This document shows positions 1-5,181 of a stretch of DNA of 5,220 bases, in pieces. The position numbers and the translations under genes were made by a program. Every line of letters starts with the position of its first letter. The stretch's first letter is position 1. The notes under the pieces are model-generated. The model did no database searches. It was not told the DNA's origin and saw only the letters and a program-made list of their open reading frames with translations. Source of the DNA: an uncultured Clostridium sp. (lineage in GTDB: Bacteria > Bacillota > Clostridia > Peptostreptococcales > Peptostreptococcaceae); assembly GCA_937944945.1 (NCBI GenBank), contig CALEBD010000254.1:1-5220 (forward strand), written 5' to 3'.

Positions 1-229
1 TACTTTGGATTTTCTTTGGGATACATACAGCCAATGCGGTATGTATGATAGAAAAGGTCGAAAAGAAAAAAAGAAAGGCAGCATAATCTGACTAAAATAA
101 CAGGAAAAACAGGAGAGGTTTTAACTTCCCCTAAAAAAGACATGTACATAATGCATGGGTGGGAAGGAAAAAACAAGAATATGTAAACAATATTCTACAA
201 AAAAGATAGAAGACTGGGAGAGTTGAACG

Positions 230-281
230 AAAAAATCAAGAGAAAAGCTCACGTAAAGCAAAGCTTTTCTCTTGATTTTTT
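230..281. terminator. Perfect 20-bp hairpin, bidirectional terminator candidate
   Basis: The left arm 230-249 and right arm 262-281 are exact reverse complements over 20 bases, around a 12-nt loop (250-261). Each arm begins or ends in a run of six A or T, so a transcript in either direction gives a long stem whose 3' side ends in U6. This fits a rho-independent terminator serving convergent transcripts, although the stem is A/T-rich with only short G/C blocks. It lies about 120 nt beyond the stop codon at 403 and follows the hairpin at 317-351, so it would be a second, backup terminator for the minus-strand gene. Confidence 0.65.
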
Positions 282-316
282 AGAAAGAGGAACATTTACT
301 GAATATCCCTAAAAAG

Positions 317-360
317 AAGCGTCAGACTTCCCAAGAAGTAGCCTAACGCTTTTTTATTAT
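317..360. terminator. Rho-independent terminator, probably bidirectional
   Basis: The left arm 317-330 (AAGCGTCAGACTTC) pairs imperfectly with the right arm 335-351 around a CCAA loop. The outer AAGCGT/ACGCTT block and inner ACTTC/GAAGT block match, with a small bulge between them. On the plus strand it runs into a T-rich tract at 350-365. On the minus strand the stem is followed by a shorter T run (complement of 311-315). It begins about 50 nt past the stop of the minus-strand gene at 403, the normal place for its terminator. Confidence 0.75.
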
Positions 361-402
361 TTTTGCGACTATTTGTCTTTTTATCTATAAATCACACTCT
401 TG

Positions 403-966
403 TTATTGGAAAGTTATGGTTGACGGGAACCAATATTCACCGGTGTAATCAATAATAGCTTTTTGGGTTCCGGTCACTCCATCGACTACGTAAATATAGG
501 TATTTAAATAATGTGCTCCCCATCCGTCTTCTGTATAAATGAGGTATACGTCACCATTTTGGGGATTTACCTGTATGCCTGCACCATATCCGGAGTAATT
601 TGTTGGAGCAGTGAAGAATTTATTTACGTTTTGAGTAGTAATATCAAATTTATAGATATCTGTGCCATTGAAATTAGGTGCATGAGCAAAATATAGGGCG
701 TTTTCTGTAATGGAAGCACATAATCCACTTGGTTTATAAGTAGTATCAATAAAGATTTTTAAGTTGTTGGGTAATTGAATTTCTTCACTCTCTAAACTGT
801 TTGGATTAATTTTTACCAGTTTATTACTATTTGCTGCCCAAAGCATACCATCTTTAGTTAGAGCGAATCCTGTTTTGATTTCAGTTCCAATTTGCTTGTT
901 AAAGGAAAGATCGTTTATATTATATACTTTGACTGTTTCTTGACTACGAATAAAGAGATAATTTTC
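403..966 (-). other. C-terminal fragment of a DUF5074/YncE-like beta-propeller protein
   Basis: This is the tail half of the frame starting at 1866 (its residues 301-487). It shows propeller-like blades: KDGMLWAANSNKLVKINP (338-355, 'instruction-value' style with INPNSLE following), a second around ALYFAHAPNFNGTDIYKFD (390-408), and a third around DVYLIYTEDGWG (439-450), then YVVDGVTGTQK (459-469) and a final DYTGEYWFP (473-481). From memory of the family, this ending and the LVKINP-type blade are typical of Bacteroidota DUF5074 surface proteins. The cobalamin-binding BtuG proteins are also propellers of this general sort, but nothing here identifies a ligand. Such proteins are normally exported, often as lipoproteins; the N-terminal part with any signal peptide is missing. 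Codons such as ACC and CCG occur here and are scarce in the genes to the right. The C-terminus looks intact and is followed by terminators. Confidence 0.6.
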
Positions 967-1866
967 TGTTTTGTAAATATCTTCTTTATCATTTTTTTGA
1001 CTTACTACATTTTCAAATAAGCTTGAAGCATAGTCGTAATTTAGCTTTGAAATTTCATCTCTTATTCTTTTTTTGTCTAAATTTTGAGGAAGTTGATGTT
1101 TTATATATTCTAGAGTATCTTCAAAATCTCCTTCAATATAGTTGCTTAAAGATGAAAATAAACTTTCATCACCATCTATTATCCTAAGGCCTAGCCATCT
1201 TGAGTTTATTTGGGGAAATGTGTTTTCTAAATCATCTTTAAAAGACTCCACCAAGGATTCGATTTCATCATTATATACTACATAATTTTTATTATCGACT
1301 TTTTCTTGCAAAACAACTTTTTCTAGTGCATTTTGCAATTCATCCATTCCAATTTTATTGCGTGCACTTGTCAGTACGACTGGAATACCAAGTAATTGCT
1401 CCATTTTTTCTTTATTTATCTTTATAGATTTTTTTTCGGCTTCATCTATCAGATTAACGCACAAAACGACTTTGCTTGTTAATTCTAATACTTGAAAAAG
1501 TAAATTTAAATTTCTCTCCAAACACGTTGCATCGCATACAACAATAACGGCATCTACATCACCAAAACATATGAAATCCCTAGCTACAACTTCTTCTTGA
1601 GATAGGGCAAATAGAGAATATGTTCCAGGTAAATCTATAAGGTTGTAGTTGATATTATTGTATGTGAATTCACCTCTTGCAGTTGCTATTGTCTTTCCAG
1701 GCCAGTTACCAGTATGTTGCTTTAATCCAGTTAAATAATTAAATACAGTACTTTTTCCTGTGTTTGGATTTCCAGCTAATGCAACTATATATGAATTTTC
1801 TTTTTGTTTTATATTAAAGGAATCTTGCAGAGATTTGATTTTACAATTTTTATATGTCAAACCCAT
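403..1866 (-). CDS. Truncated FeoB (G domain only) fused in frame to a beta-propeller tail
   Basis: This 487-codon frame combines two unrelated protein pieces. Residues 1 to about 300 are the cytosolic N-terminal part of FeoB, the GTP-dependent ferrous iron transporter. Visible motifs are the P-loop GNPNTGKST (32-40), the switch region GKTIATARGEF (57-67), G3 DLPG (78-81), G4 NLID (138-141) and G5 TSA (166-168), then the helical GDI-like region to about 285. Residues 301-487 match no part of FeoB and are described at 403-966. FeoB proteins are usually about 600-770 residues with a multi-helix permease after the G domain; here that permease is missing and no membrane segment is visible, so the encoded product could not transport iron. 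The ATG at 1864-1866 is supported by AGGAGG (1875-1880) with an 8-nt gap. feoA lies 15 nt upstream, so the two form a feoAB operon. The break is either an assembly artefact or a real recombination; I favour the artefact. The FeoB identity of the N-terminal part is near certain. Confidence 0.9.
   Translation of the reverse strand: MGLTYKNCKIKSLQDSFNIKQKENSYIVALAGNPNTGKSTVFNYLTGLKQHTGNWPGKTIATARGEFTYNNINYNLIDLPGTYSLFALSQEEVVARDFICFGDVDAVIVVCDATCLERNLNLLFQVLELTSKVVLCVNLIDEAEKKSIKINKEKMEQLLGIPVVLTSARNKIGMDELQNALEKVVLQEKVDNKNYVVYNDEIESLVESFKDDLENTFPQINSRWLGLRIIDGDESLFSSLSNYIEGDFEDTLEYIKHQLPQNLDKKRIRDEISKLNYDYASSLFENVVSQKNDKEDIYKTENYLFIRSQETVKVYNINDLSFNKQIGTEIKTGFALTKDGMLWAANSNKLVKINPNSLESEEIQLPNNLKIFIDTTYKPSGLCASITENALYFAHAPNFNGTDIYKFDITTQNVNKFFTAPTNYSGYGAGIQVNPQNGDVYLIYTEDGWGAHYLNTYIYVVDGVTGTQKAIIDYTGEYWFPSTITFQ
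955..975. other. Junction between FeoB-derived and propeller-derived sequence
   Basis: Homology to FeoB can be followed on the minus strand up to residues KNDKEDIYKT (291-300; codon 300 is at 967-969). In FeoB the chain should continue with a conserved segment leading into the first membrane helix. Instead the frame reads ENYLFIRSQETVKVYNIND, which is propeller-like. The exact breakpoint cannot be fixed by eye to better than about 20 bases. No insertion sequence end, target duplication or long repeat is visible at the joint. Confidence 0.7.
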
Positions 1867-1881
1867 TTATATATCCTCCTA

Positions 1882-2103
1882 TTATTTTACTAAAATTAAA
1901 TTACTTTCCTCTTTTCTAAGGGCTATTTTACTACCTCTAACCTTATATACAGTTAGGTGGTCTTTAGGACCCTTTCTCAATACATCTATAAGAGCACCTT
2001 TTGTAAATCCAAGTGCTAACATTCTTTCTCTCAAATTACCATCTGATAATAAATCTTCAACTTGAGCTGTTGTTTTTATTTTTACATCTGTTAATCTTTT
2101 CAA
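1882..2103 (-). CDS. FeoA, small SH3-like accessory protein of ferrous iron uptake
   Basis: The 73-residue product has the length and pattern of FeoA, the small cytosolic SH3-fold protein needed for FeoB-dependent Fe(II) uptake and thought to act on FeoB. Visible family features are the central LRERMLALGFTKGALIDVL block (24-42; FeoA proteins have an R-x-LG-hydrophobic-x-x-G pattern here), KGP (44-46), and the terminal strands TVYKVRGSKIALRKEE (51-66) and NLILV (68-72). The start is TTG (complement of 2101-2103), chosen because AGGAGGA (2111-2117) sits 7 nt upstream; the next Met is residue 28, inside the conserved block. It is the first gene of the feoA-feoB operon and diverges from the metalloregulator gene at 2236. 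A DtxR-like palindrome lies in its leader at 2126-2144, implying repression when metal is plentiful. The gene looks intact. Confidence 0.93.
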   Translation of the reverse strand: MKRLTDVKIKTTAQVEDLLSDGNLRERMLALGFTKGALIDVLRKGPKDHLTVYKVRGSKIALRKEESNLILVK

Positions 2104-2110
2104 TTTTAAC

Positions 2111-2117
2111 TCCTCCT
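2111..2117 (-). promoter_or_regulatory. Ribosome binding site fixing the TTG start of feoA
   Basis: The minus strand reads AGGAGGA here, 7 nt before the TTG at 2101-2103. There is no ATG near enough to compete, so the non-ATG start is well supported. Confidence 0.85.
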
Positions 2118-2125
2118 TAAAAATT

Positions 2126-2144
2126 TTAGCCTAAGCTAACTTTT
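2126..2144. promoter_or_regulatory. Candidate DtxR/IdeR-type operator in the feoA-regulator intergenic region
   Basis: The plus strand carries TTAGCCTAAGCTAA at 2126-2139, an inverted repeat TTAGC-N4-GCTAA with perfect 5-base arms. Extended to 19 bases (2126-2144), it agrees by hand with the remembered DtxR/IdeR consensus TTAGGTTAGCCTAACCTAA at 13 of 19 positions. It lies 8 nt upstream of the feoA ribosome site and about 90 nt upstream of the start of the divergent metalloregulator gene. A bound repressor here could block feoAB transcription and possibly autoregulate its own gene. This is inferred from sequence only; no clear -10/-35 pair could be assigned to prove overlap with a promoter. 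Confidence 0.6.
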
Positions 2145-2222
2145 CTAATTTTAAGGTATGAAAATAATACATAAATTGTGCAAAATAGTAATAAATTTTC
2201 TAAAAAAAAATAATAAATATAT
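2145..2222. promoter_or_regulatory. AT-rich divergent promoter region of feoAB and the metalloregulator gene
   Basis: This stretch separates two divergent start regions and must hold promoters for both. On the minus strand a TATTAT (complement of 2164-2169) could be a -10 for feoA, but the upstream hexamer TTACTA at 16-nt spacing is a poor -35. On the plus strand only weak candidates are seen. The sequence is very A/T rich, so promoter hexamers cannot be called with certainty. An in-frame ATG at 2158 lies here but is not the translation start; see the gene at 2236. Confidence 0.35.
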
Positions 2223-2230
2223 AGGAGGTG
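2223..2230 (+). promoter_or_regulatory. Ribosome binding site deciding the TTG start of the metalloregulator
   Basis: AGGAGGTG is a near-perfect Shine-Dalgarno sequence. The in-frame TTG at 2236-2238 follows the AGGAGG core at 7 nt. The upstream in-frame ATG (2158) has no comparable site and would add 26 lysine/isoleucine-rich residues not found in this family. Confidence 0.85.
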
Positions 2231-2235
2231 TTTTT

Positions 2236-2694
2236 TTGAGTGAATATTTTACATTTAGTGAATATATGAAAAATAATAAATTAACACCTAGTGAAGAAGA
2301 TTATGTAGAGATGATTTATAGAATATATCTTAAAAATGGGAATGTAAAAGTAAAAGACGTTGCAAGTGAATTAAATATAAAACCTGCATCTGTAACAAAA
2401 ATGGTCAAAAAGCTAGATGAAAAAGGTGTATTAGAATATAAAAAATACGATTATATAAAGTTGACAAAAATGGGATATAAATTGGGAGATACATTACTAA
2501 AAAGGCATAATACAATTTATAAATTTTTAGAAATTCTAGGTTTAAAAGAAGATATACATGAAGAAACAGAAAAAATAGAACATACAATAAATTACGATAC
2601 ACTTGAAAAAATAAATACATTGATAGACTTTTTTTCAAATAATGAAGATGTATATTCCTTATTGATAAACTTTAGAAAAAATAGGGAGTGCTAA
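2236..2694 (+). CDS. DtxR/MntR-family metal-dependent transcriptional regulator
   Basis: Starting at the TTG, the product is 152 residues, close to Bacillus MntR (142) and lacking the C-terminal SH3-like domain of long DtxR/IdeR proteins. Residues 17-75 form the winged helix-turn-helix; KVKDVASELNIKPASVTKMV (38-57) includes the recognition helix, with VTKMVKKLDEKGVL strongly MntR-like. Residues 77-135 form the dimerisation/metal domain, with RH at 90-91 and EKIEH at 112-116. All six MntR ligand positions can be matched by eye: D22, E25, H91, E112, E115 and H116 (MntR D8, E11, H77, E99, E102, H103). The Asp at the first position, rather than the Met of DtxR/IdeR, hints at a manganese-type site, but the divergent feoAB genes and the operator at 2126 point to iron uptake control. 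The protein would be a cytosolic dimer that binds DNA when loaded with Mn(II) or Fe(II). murE follows after 64 nt. Family assignment is very secure; the physiological metal is not. An ATG at 2158 would give 178 residues and is disfavoured. Confidence 0.9.
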   Translation: MSEYFTFSEYMKNNKLTPSEEDYVEMIYRIYLKNGNVKVKDVASELNIKPASVTKMVKKLDEKGVLEYKKYDYIKLTKMGYKLGDTLLKRHNTIYKFLEILGLKEDIHEETEKIEHTINYDTLEKINTLIDFFSNNEDVYSLLINFRKNREC

Positions 2695-2730
2695 ATACAT
2701 AAGCAAAATAGTGTTAATTATTAATTATCG

Positions 2731-2746
2731 AGAGGGATTATCCTCT
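2731..2746 (+). other. Small hairpin just upstream of the murE ribosome site
   Basis: AGAGG (2731-2735) and CCTCT (2742-2746) can form a 5-bp stem, with one further G-U pair, immediately before the ribosome site at 2747. It is short and may be chance. If real it could affect translation or mRNA processing between the regulator gene and murE. Confidence 0.25.
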
Positions 2747-2753
2747 AAGGGGG
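2747..2753 (+). promoter_or_regulatory. Ribosome binding site favouring the ATG start of murE
   Basis: AAGGGGG lies 5 nt before the ATG at 2759-2761. An in-frame GTG at 2711 would add 16 residues, but it has no ribosome site and the extra residues do not resemble a MurE N-terminus. Confidence 0.7.
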
Positions 2754-2758
2754 AGTTT

Positions 2759-4213
2759 ATGAAACTTTTAAAAATGTTGCAGTCAGTTGATATTTTAGCA
2801 ATCAATGGGCCAGTAGATGTAGAGATAGAAGATATTTCATATGATTCTAGAACTGTCATAGAAGGTAGCATGTTTATATGTATAAAAGGAAATAACGTAG
2901 ATGGGCACGACTTTATAGATGATGCGATAAAAAGGGGAGCAAAGGTAATATTAATTGATAGAAAAATACCTTATAAAAAAGATATAACATATATAAGAGT
3001 AGAAAATATTAAAAAATCTATGGCCATAATTGCAAAGAACTTTTTTGATAATCCATGTCAAAAAATAAATTTAGTTGGGATTACAGGGACAAATGGAAAG
3101 ACAAGTACAGTGAGCTTTATAAGGCAGATACTTGAATATGACAGCAAGGTGGGAAGTATAGGGACTATAGAAATATACGATGGAGATAAAAATACAATAT
3201 CTAAAAATACAACTCCAGAGAGCTTAGATATACAAAGAAATTTAAATAAGATGATAGCAAATGACTGTAAATACTGCATTATGGAGGTTTCTTCCCATGC
3301 TTTAGTCTTAAATCGAGTAGATTGTATTGATTATAAAATAGGAGTTTTTACAAATTTAACTCAAGATCATCTAGATTTTCATAAAAATATTGAAAACTAT
3401 AAAAATGCTAAAGAGAGATTATTTTATAAAACAAATTCAGTAAATATTTTTAATATAGATGATGAAGTAGGAGAAGAATTCTTTGAACACAGTTTAAAAC
3501 GAGATATAAAGACATATACTTATGGAATAAATAAAAACGCAGATTTTAGAGCGAGTGATATAAAATTATACCACGACAAAACAGAATATACATTAACTAC
3601 AAATGAAGGTAAATTTAAAGTATCAATACCTATATTAGGTTATTTCAACGTATACAACACATTAGCAGCAATAAGCACTTGTATATCACTAGGTGTAGGG
3701 TATGAAGAAGTAATAAGTAGAGTTAAAACTTTAAAAAGTGTACCAGGCAGATTAGATCGTGTTGAAAATGAAAAAAACATAAATATAATTGTAGATTATG
3801 CCCACACTCCTGATGCACTTCTTAATTTAATAAAAAGTGCAAGATTATTTACAAAAGGAAGAATAATTTTAGTTTTTGGATGTGGTGGAGATAGAGATAA
3901 AACAAAAAGACCGATAATGGGTAAAATTGCCCAAGACAATTCAGATATTTCAATTATAACTTCAGATAATCCTAGATTTGAAAATGAAACAGAAATAATA
4001 AATGATATTTTAAAAGGTATAAATACTAAATTAGACAATTACTTAATCGTAAAAGATAGAAAAGAGGCGATAAAAACTGCTATAGAAATATATAAAAAAC
4101 AAGATTTAATAATTATAGCGGGTAAAGGTCATGAAGATTATCAAATAAAAGGAGATAAAAAATATTATTTTGATGATAAAAAAATAGCTAAAGAAATAGT
4201 AGATAAATTATAA
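2759..4213 (+). CDS. UDP-N-acetylmuramoyl-tripeptide synthetase MurE, DAP-adding type
   Basis: MurE is a cytosolic ATP-dependent ligase that adds the third stem residue to UDP-MurNAc-L-Ala-D-Glu in peptidoglycan precursor synthesis. The 484-residue product has full family length and all three domains. The N-terminal UDP-binding domain shows DISYDSRTV (25-33) and GSMFICIKG (36-44). The central ATPase domain shows P-loop GITGTNGKTS (107-116), TTPES (151-155), EVSSHAL (176-182), NLTQDHLDFH (199-208) and NAKERLF (216-222), whose Lys219 is the expected carbamylated lysine. The C-terminal domain shows DYAHTPDAL (346-354), GCGGDRDKTKRPIMG (374-388), SDNPRFE (402-408) and GKGHEDYQ (455-462). DNPR followed by x-E is the classic meso-diaminopimelate signature, so DAP rather than lysine is the predicted substrate. 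The ATG is chosen over an upstream GTG (2711) on its ribosome site. Unlike the usual setting, no murF, mraY or other dcw-cluster gene is adjacent; it may be co-transcribed with the regulator upstream. It ends at its own terminator (4231). No defects are seen. Confidence 0.95.
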   Translation: MKLLKMLQSVDILAINGPVDVEIEDISYDSRTVIEGSMFICIKGNNVDGHDFIDDAIKRGAKVILIDRKIPYKKDITYIRVENIKKSMAIIAKNFFDNPCQKINLVGITGTNGKTSTVSFIRQILEYDSKVGSIGTIEIYDGDKNTISKNTTPESLDIQRNLNKMIANDCKYCIMEVSSHALVLNRVDCIDYKIGVFTNLTQDHLDFHKNIENYKNAKERLFYKTNSVNIFNIDDEVGEEFFEHSLKRDIKTYTYGINKNADFRASDIKLYHDKTEYTLTTNEGKFKVSIPILGYFNVYNTLAAISTCISLGVGYEEVISRVKTLKSVPGRLDRVENEKNINIIVDYAHTPDALLNLIKSARLFTKGRIILVFGCGGDRDKTKRPIMGKIAQDNSDISIITSDNPRFENETEIINDILKGINTKLDNYLIVKDRKEAIKTAIEIYKKQDLIIIAGKGHEDYQIKGDKKYYFDDKKIAKEIVDKL

Positions 4214-4230
4214 ATCAATAAAAATACTAT

Positions 4231-4259
4231 AAAGAGGGGAGGTTCATTCCCCTTTTTTT
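4231..4259. terminator. Rho-independent terminator between convergent murE and lysR-type gene
   Basis: The left arm 4231-4240 (AAAGAGGGGA) pairs over 10 bp (one G-U) with 4248-4257 around the 7-nt loop GGTTCAT; a run of seven T occupies 4253-4259. It starts 17 nt after the murE stop and is strong in the plus direction. On the minus strand the U-tract is broken (TCTTTAT), so it is a weaker terminator for the convergent regulator gene, whose stop is at 4264. Confidence 0.88.
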
Positions 4260-4263
4260 AATA

Positions 4264-5166
4264 TTAAGATATCTGTTTGTCGAACCATTTCAAAGCAAAA
4301 TCCTTAAATATAGTCTCGTTTTTAGATAATTTTTTATTTTTTATATTAACTAAATAAGTCGTCGCATAAAAATTATCAAATAAATTGATGATTTTTATAT
4401 GGCTATTTATGTTGTTTTTATATGACATAGCGATAGTATCGGGAAGAAGAGTTATACCCATATCTTCAGATACTAATGCAAGTAATGTTTTTGTCTGACT
4501 ATCTATATAAGACACTTCTGGAAAAAAGTTTAAGTTACCCCAAACACTTAAAAATATATTGTGTAAAGTTGAGTCGCCGCTTAACGAAATATATTTTTCT
4601 TTTGATGTTTTTGAAAGAGCAATAGTTTTATTTTCTAAAAATCTATGGTTTTCAGAAGTGACCATGACTAAATTATCATGAAAAAGAGCACATGAATCTA
4701 ATAATTTGCTATTTGTGCCTATATTGTTTACAAATGCTAAATTAAATTTAGACAGACTTAAATATTCTAATATGGAATTGTTACTTCTTTCTATAAGCTC
4801 TATTTGAATATTTTGATATTCTTTGTGAAAATCGCCTATAAGAGCTGCCAGTCCATATTCAATCATTGTATCTATAACCCCAATTGTAATAATTTCACTT
4901 TCTTGACTTTTGTATTTTTCTAAACCCCTTTGCATTTTGTCATAGCTATCAACGCTTTGTTTTGCAAATTCAAGAAATTCTTGCCCTGCTGGTGTCAACG
5001 TGATAGTCCTATGTTCCCTTTTAAAAAGCTCAATCCCAATTTCCTTTTCTAAGGCTTTTATATGTTTAGATATTGATGATTGAGATATGAATAATTGCTG
5101 GGAAGCTAGTGTAAAGTGATTATTTTTTACAACAGCTAAAAAAGACCTTAATTGTTCAAATGTCAT
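4264..5166 (-). CDS. LysR-family transcriptional regulator
   Basis: The 300-residue product has normal LysR-type length. Residues 1-60 are the winged helix-turn-helix: MTFEQLRSFLAVVKNNHFT opens it and QLFISQSSISKHIKALEKE (24-42) contains the recognition helix, followed by the wing LFKREHRTITLTPAG (47-61). A linker helix spans about 62-88, and a periplasmic-binding-protein-like effector domain runs from about 92 (IITIGVIDTM) to 296, including the family-typical DMGITLLP (235-242). The effector cannot be predicted from sequence. The start is the ATG at 5164-5166, with AAGGTGG (5175-5181) 8 nt upstream; a GTG at 5176-5178 lies inside that ribosome site and is not the start. The gene is convergent with murE and shares its terminator. 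LysR regulators often control a divergent neighbour, which would lie beyond the right edge of the window. No sign of damage. Confidence 0.93.
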   Translation of the reverse strand: MTFEQLRSFLAVVKNNHFTLASQQLFISQSSISKHIKALEKEIGIELFKREHRTITLTPAGQEFLEFAKQSVDSYDKMQRGLEKYKSQESEIITIGVIDTMIEYGLAALIGDFHKEYQNIQIELIERSNNSILEYLSLSKFNLAFVNNIGTNSKLLDSCALFHDNLVMVTSENHRFLENKTIALSKTSKEKYISLSGDSTLHNIFLSVWGNLNFFPEVSYIDSQTKTLLALVSEDMGITLLPDTIAMSYKNNINSHIKIINLFDNFYATTYLVNIKNKKLSKNETIFKDFALKWFDKQIS

Positions 5167-5174
5167 TGTTTTTC

Positions 5175-5181
5175 CCACCTT
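5175..5181 (-). promoter_or_regulatory. Ribosome binding site fixing the ATG start of the LysR-type gene
   Basis: The minus strand reads AAGGTGG, 8 nt before the ATG at 5164-5166. It overlaps the in-frame GTG at 5176-5178, which rules that codon out as a practical start. The remaining bases to 5220 are A/T-rich upstream DNA with no promoter that can be called firmly. Confidence 0.75.

Larger units (their letters stand above)
1..402. other. Non-coding stretch rich in inverted repeats
   Basis: No convincing gene is visible in these 402 bases. The frames are short, and the open tails entering from the left edge (ending at 48, 86 and 91 on the plus strand) are too short to judge. The stretch holds several inverted repeats: 21-28 with 39-46, a near-palindrome at 111-132, 176-182 with 190-196, and the two large hairpins at 230-281 and 317-351, which are listed separately. 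Relative to the minus-strand gene ending at 403, this is its 3' flank. Two back-to-back terminator-like hairpins that work in both orientations suggest a convergent gene arriving from the left of the window, but that gene is not seen. The base composition resembles the propeller tail at 403-966 more than the AT-rich genes to the right. Confidence 0.5.

Noticed and set aside
1..86. Possible gene end entering from the left edge on the plus strand (open tails ending at 48, 86 or 91; the one ending at 86 has a hydrophobic start and a Lys-rich end)
   Set aside because: Only 16-30 codons are visible in each of three frames, none is recognisable, and a hairpin overlaps them. Convergent terminators make a plus-strand gene plausible, but the frame cannot be chosen.
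1..402. Cobalamin riboswitch next to a possible BtuG-like propeller
   Set aside because: No B12-box-like or other conserved riboswitch core was seen on either strand, and the region lies 3' of the propeller gene rather than 5'.
511..696. 61-codon frame on the plus strand
   Set aside because: It lies opposite the propeller tail, has no ribosome site or recognisable motif, and is a shadow of the real minus-strand frame.
1760..2065. 101-codon plus-strand frame across the feoA/feoB boundary
   Set aside because: It is antisense to two well-recognised genes, feoA and the FeoB P-loop region, and has no family resemblance.
2158..2235. N-terminal extension of the metalloregulator from the ATG at 2158
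   Set aside because: No ribosome site precedes the ATG, the added residues are not family-like, and a strong AGGAGGTG sits just before the in-frame TTG at 2236.
2405..2638. 77-codon hydrophobic frame on the minus strand
   Set aside because: Its Leu/Tyr/Phe-rich content is what the complement of A/T-rich regulator codons produces; it is antisense to a conserved metal-binding domain.
2711..2758. GTG start adding 16 residues to MurE
   Set aside because: It lacks a ribosome site, while the ATG at 2759 has AAGGGGG just upstream and gives a normal MurE N-terminus.
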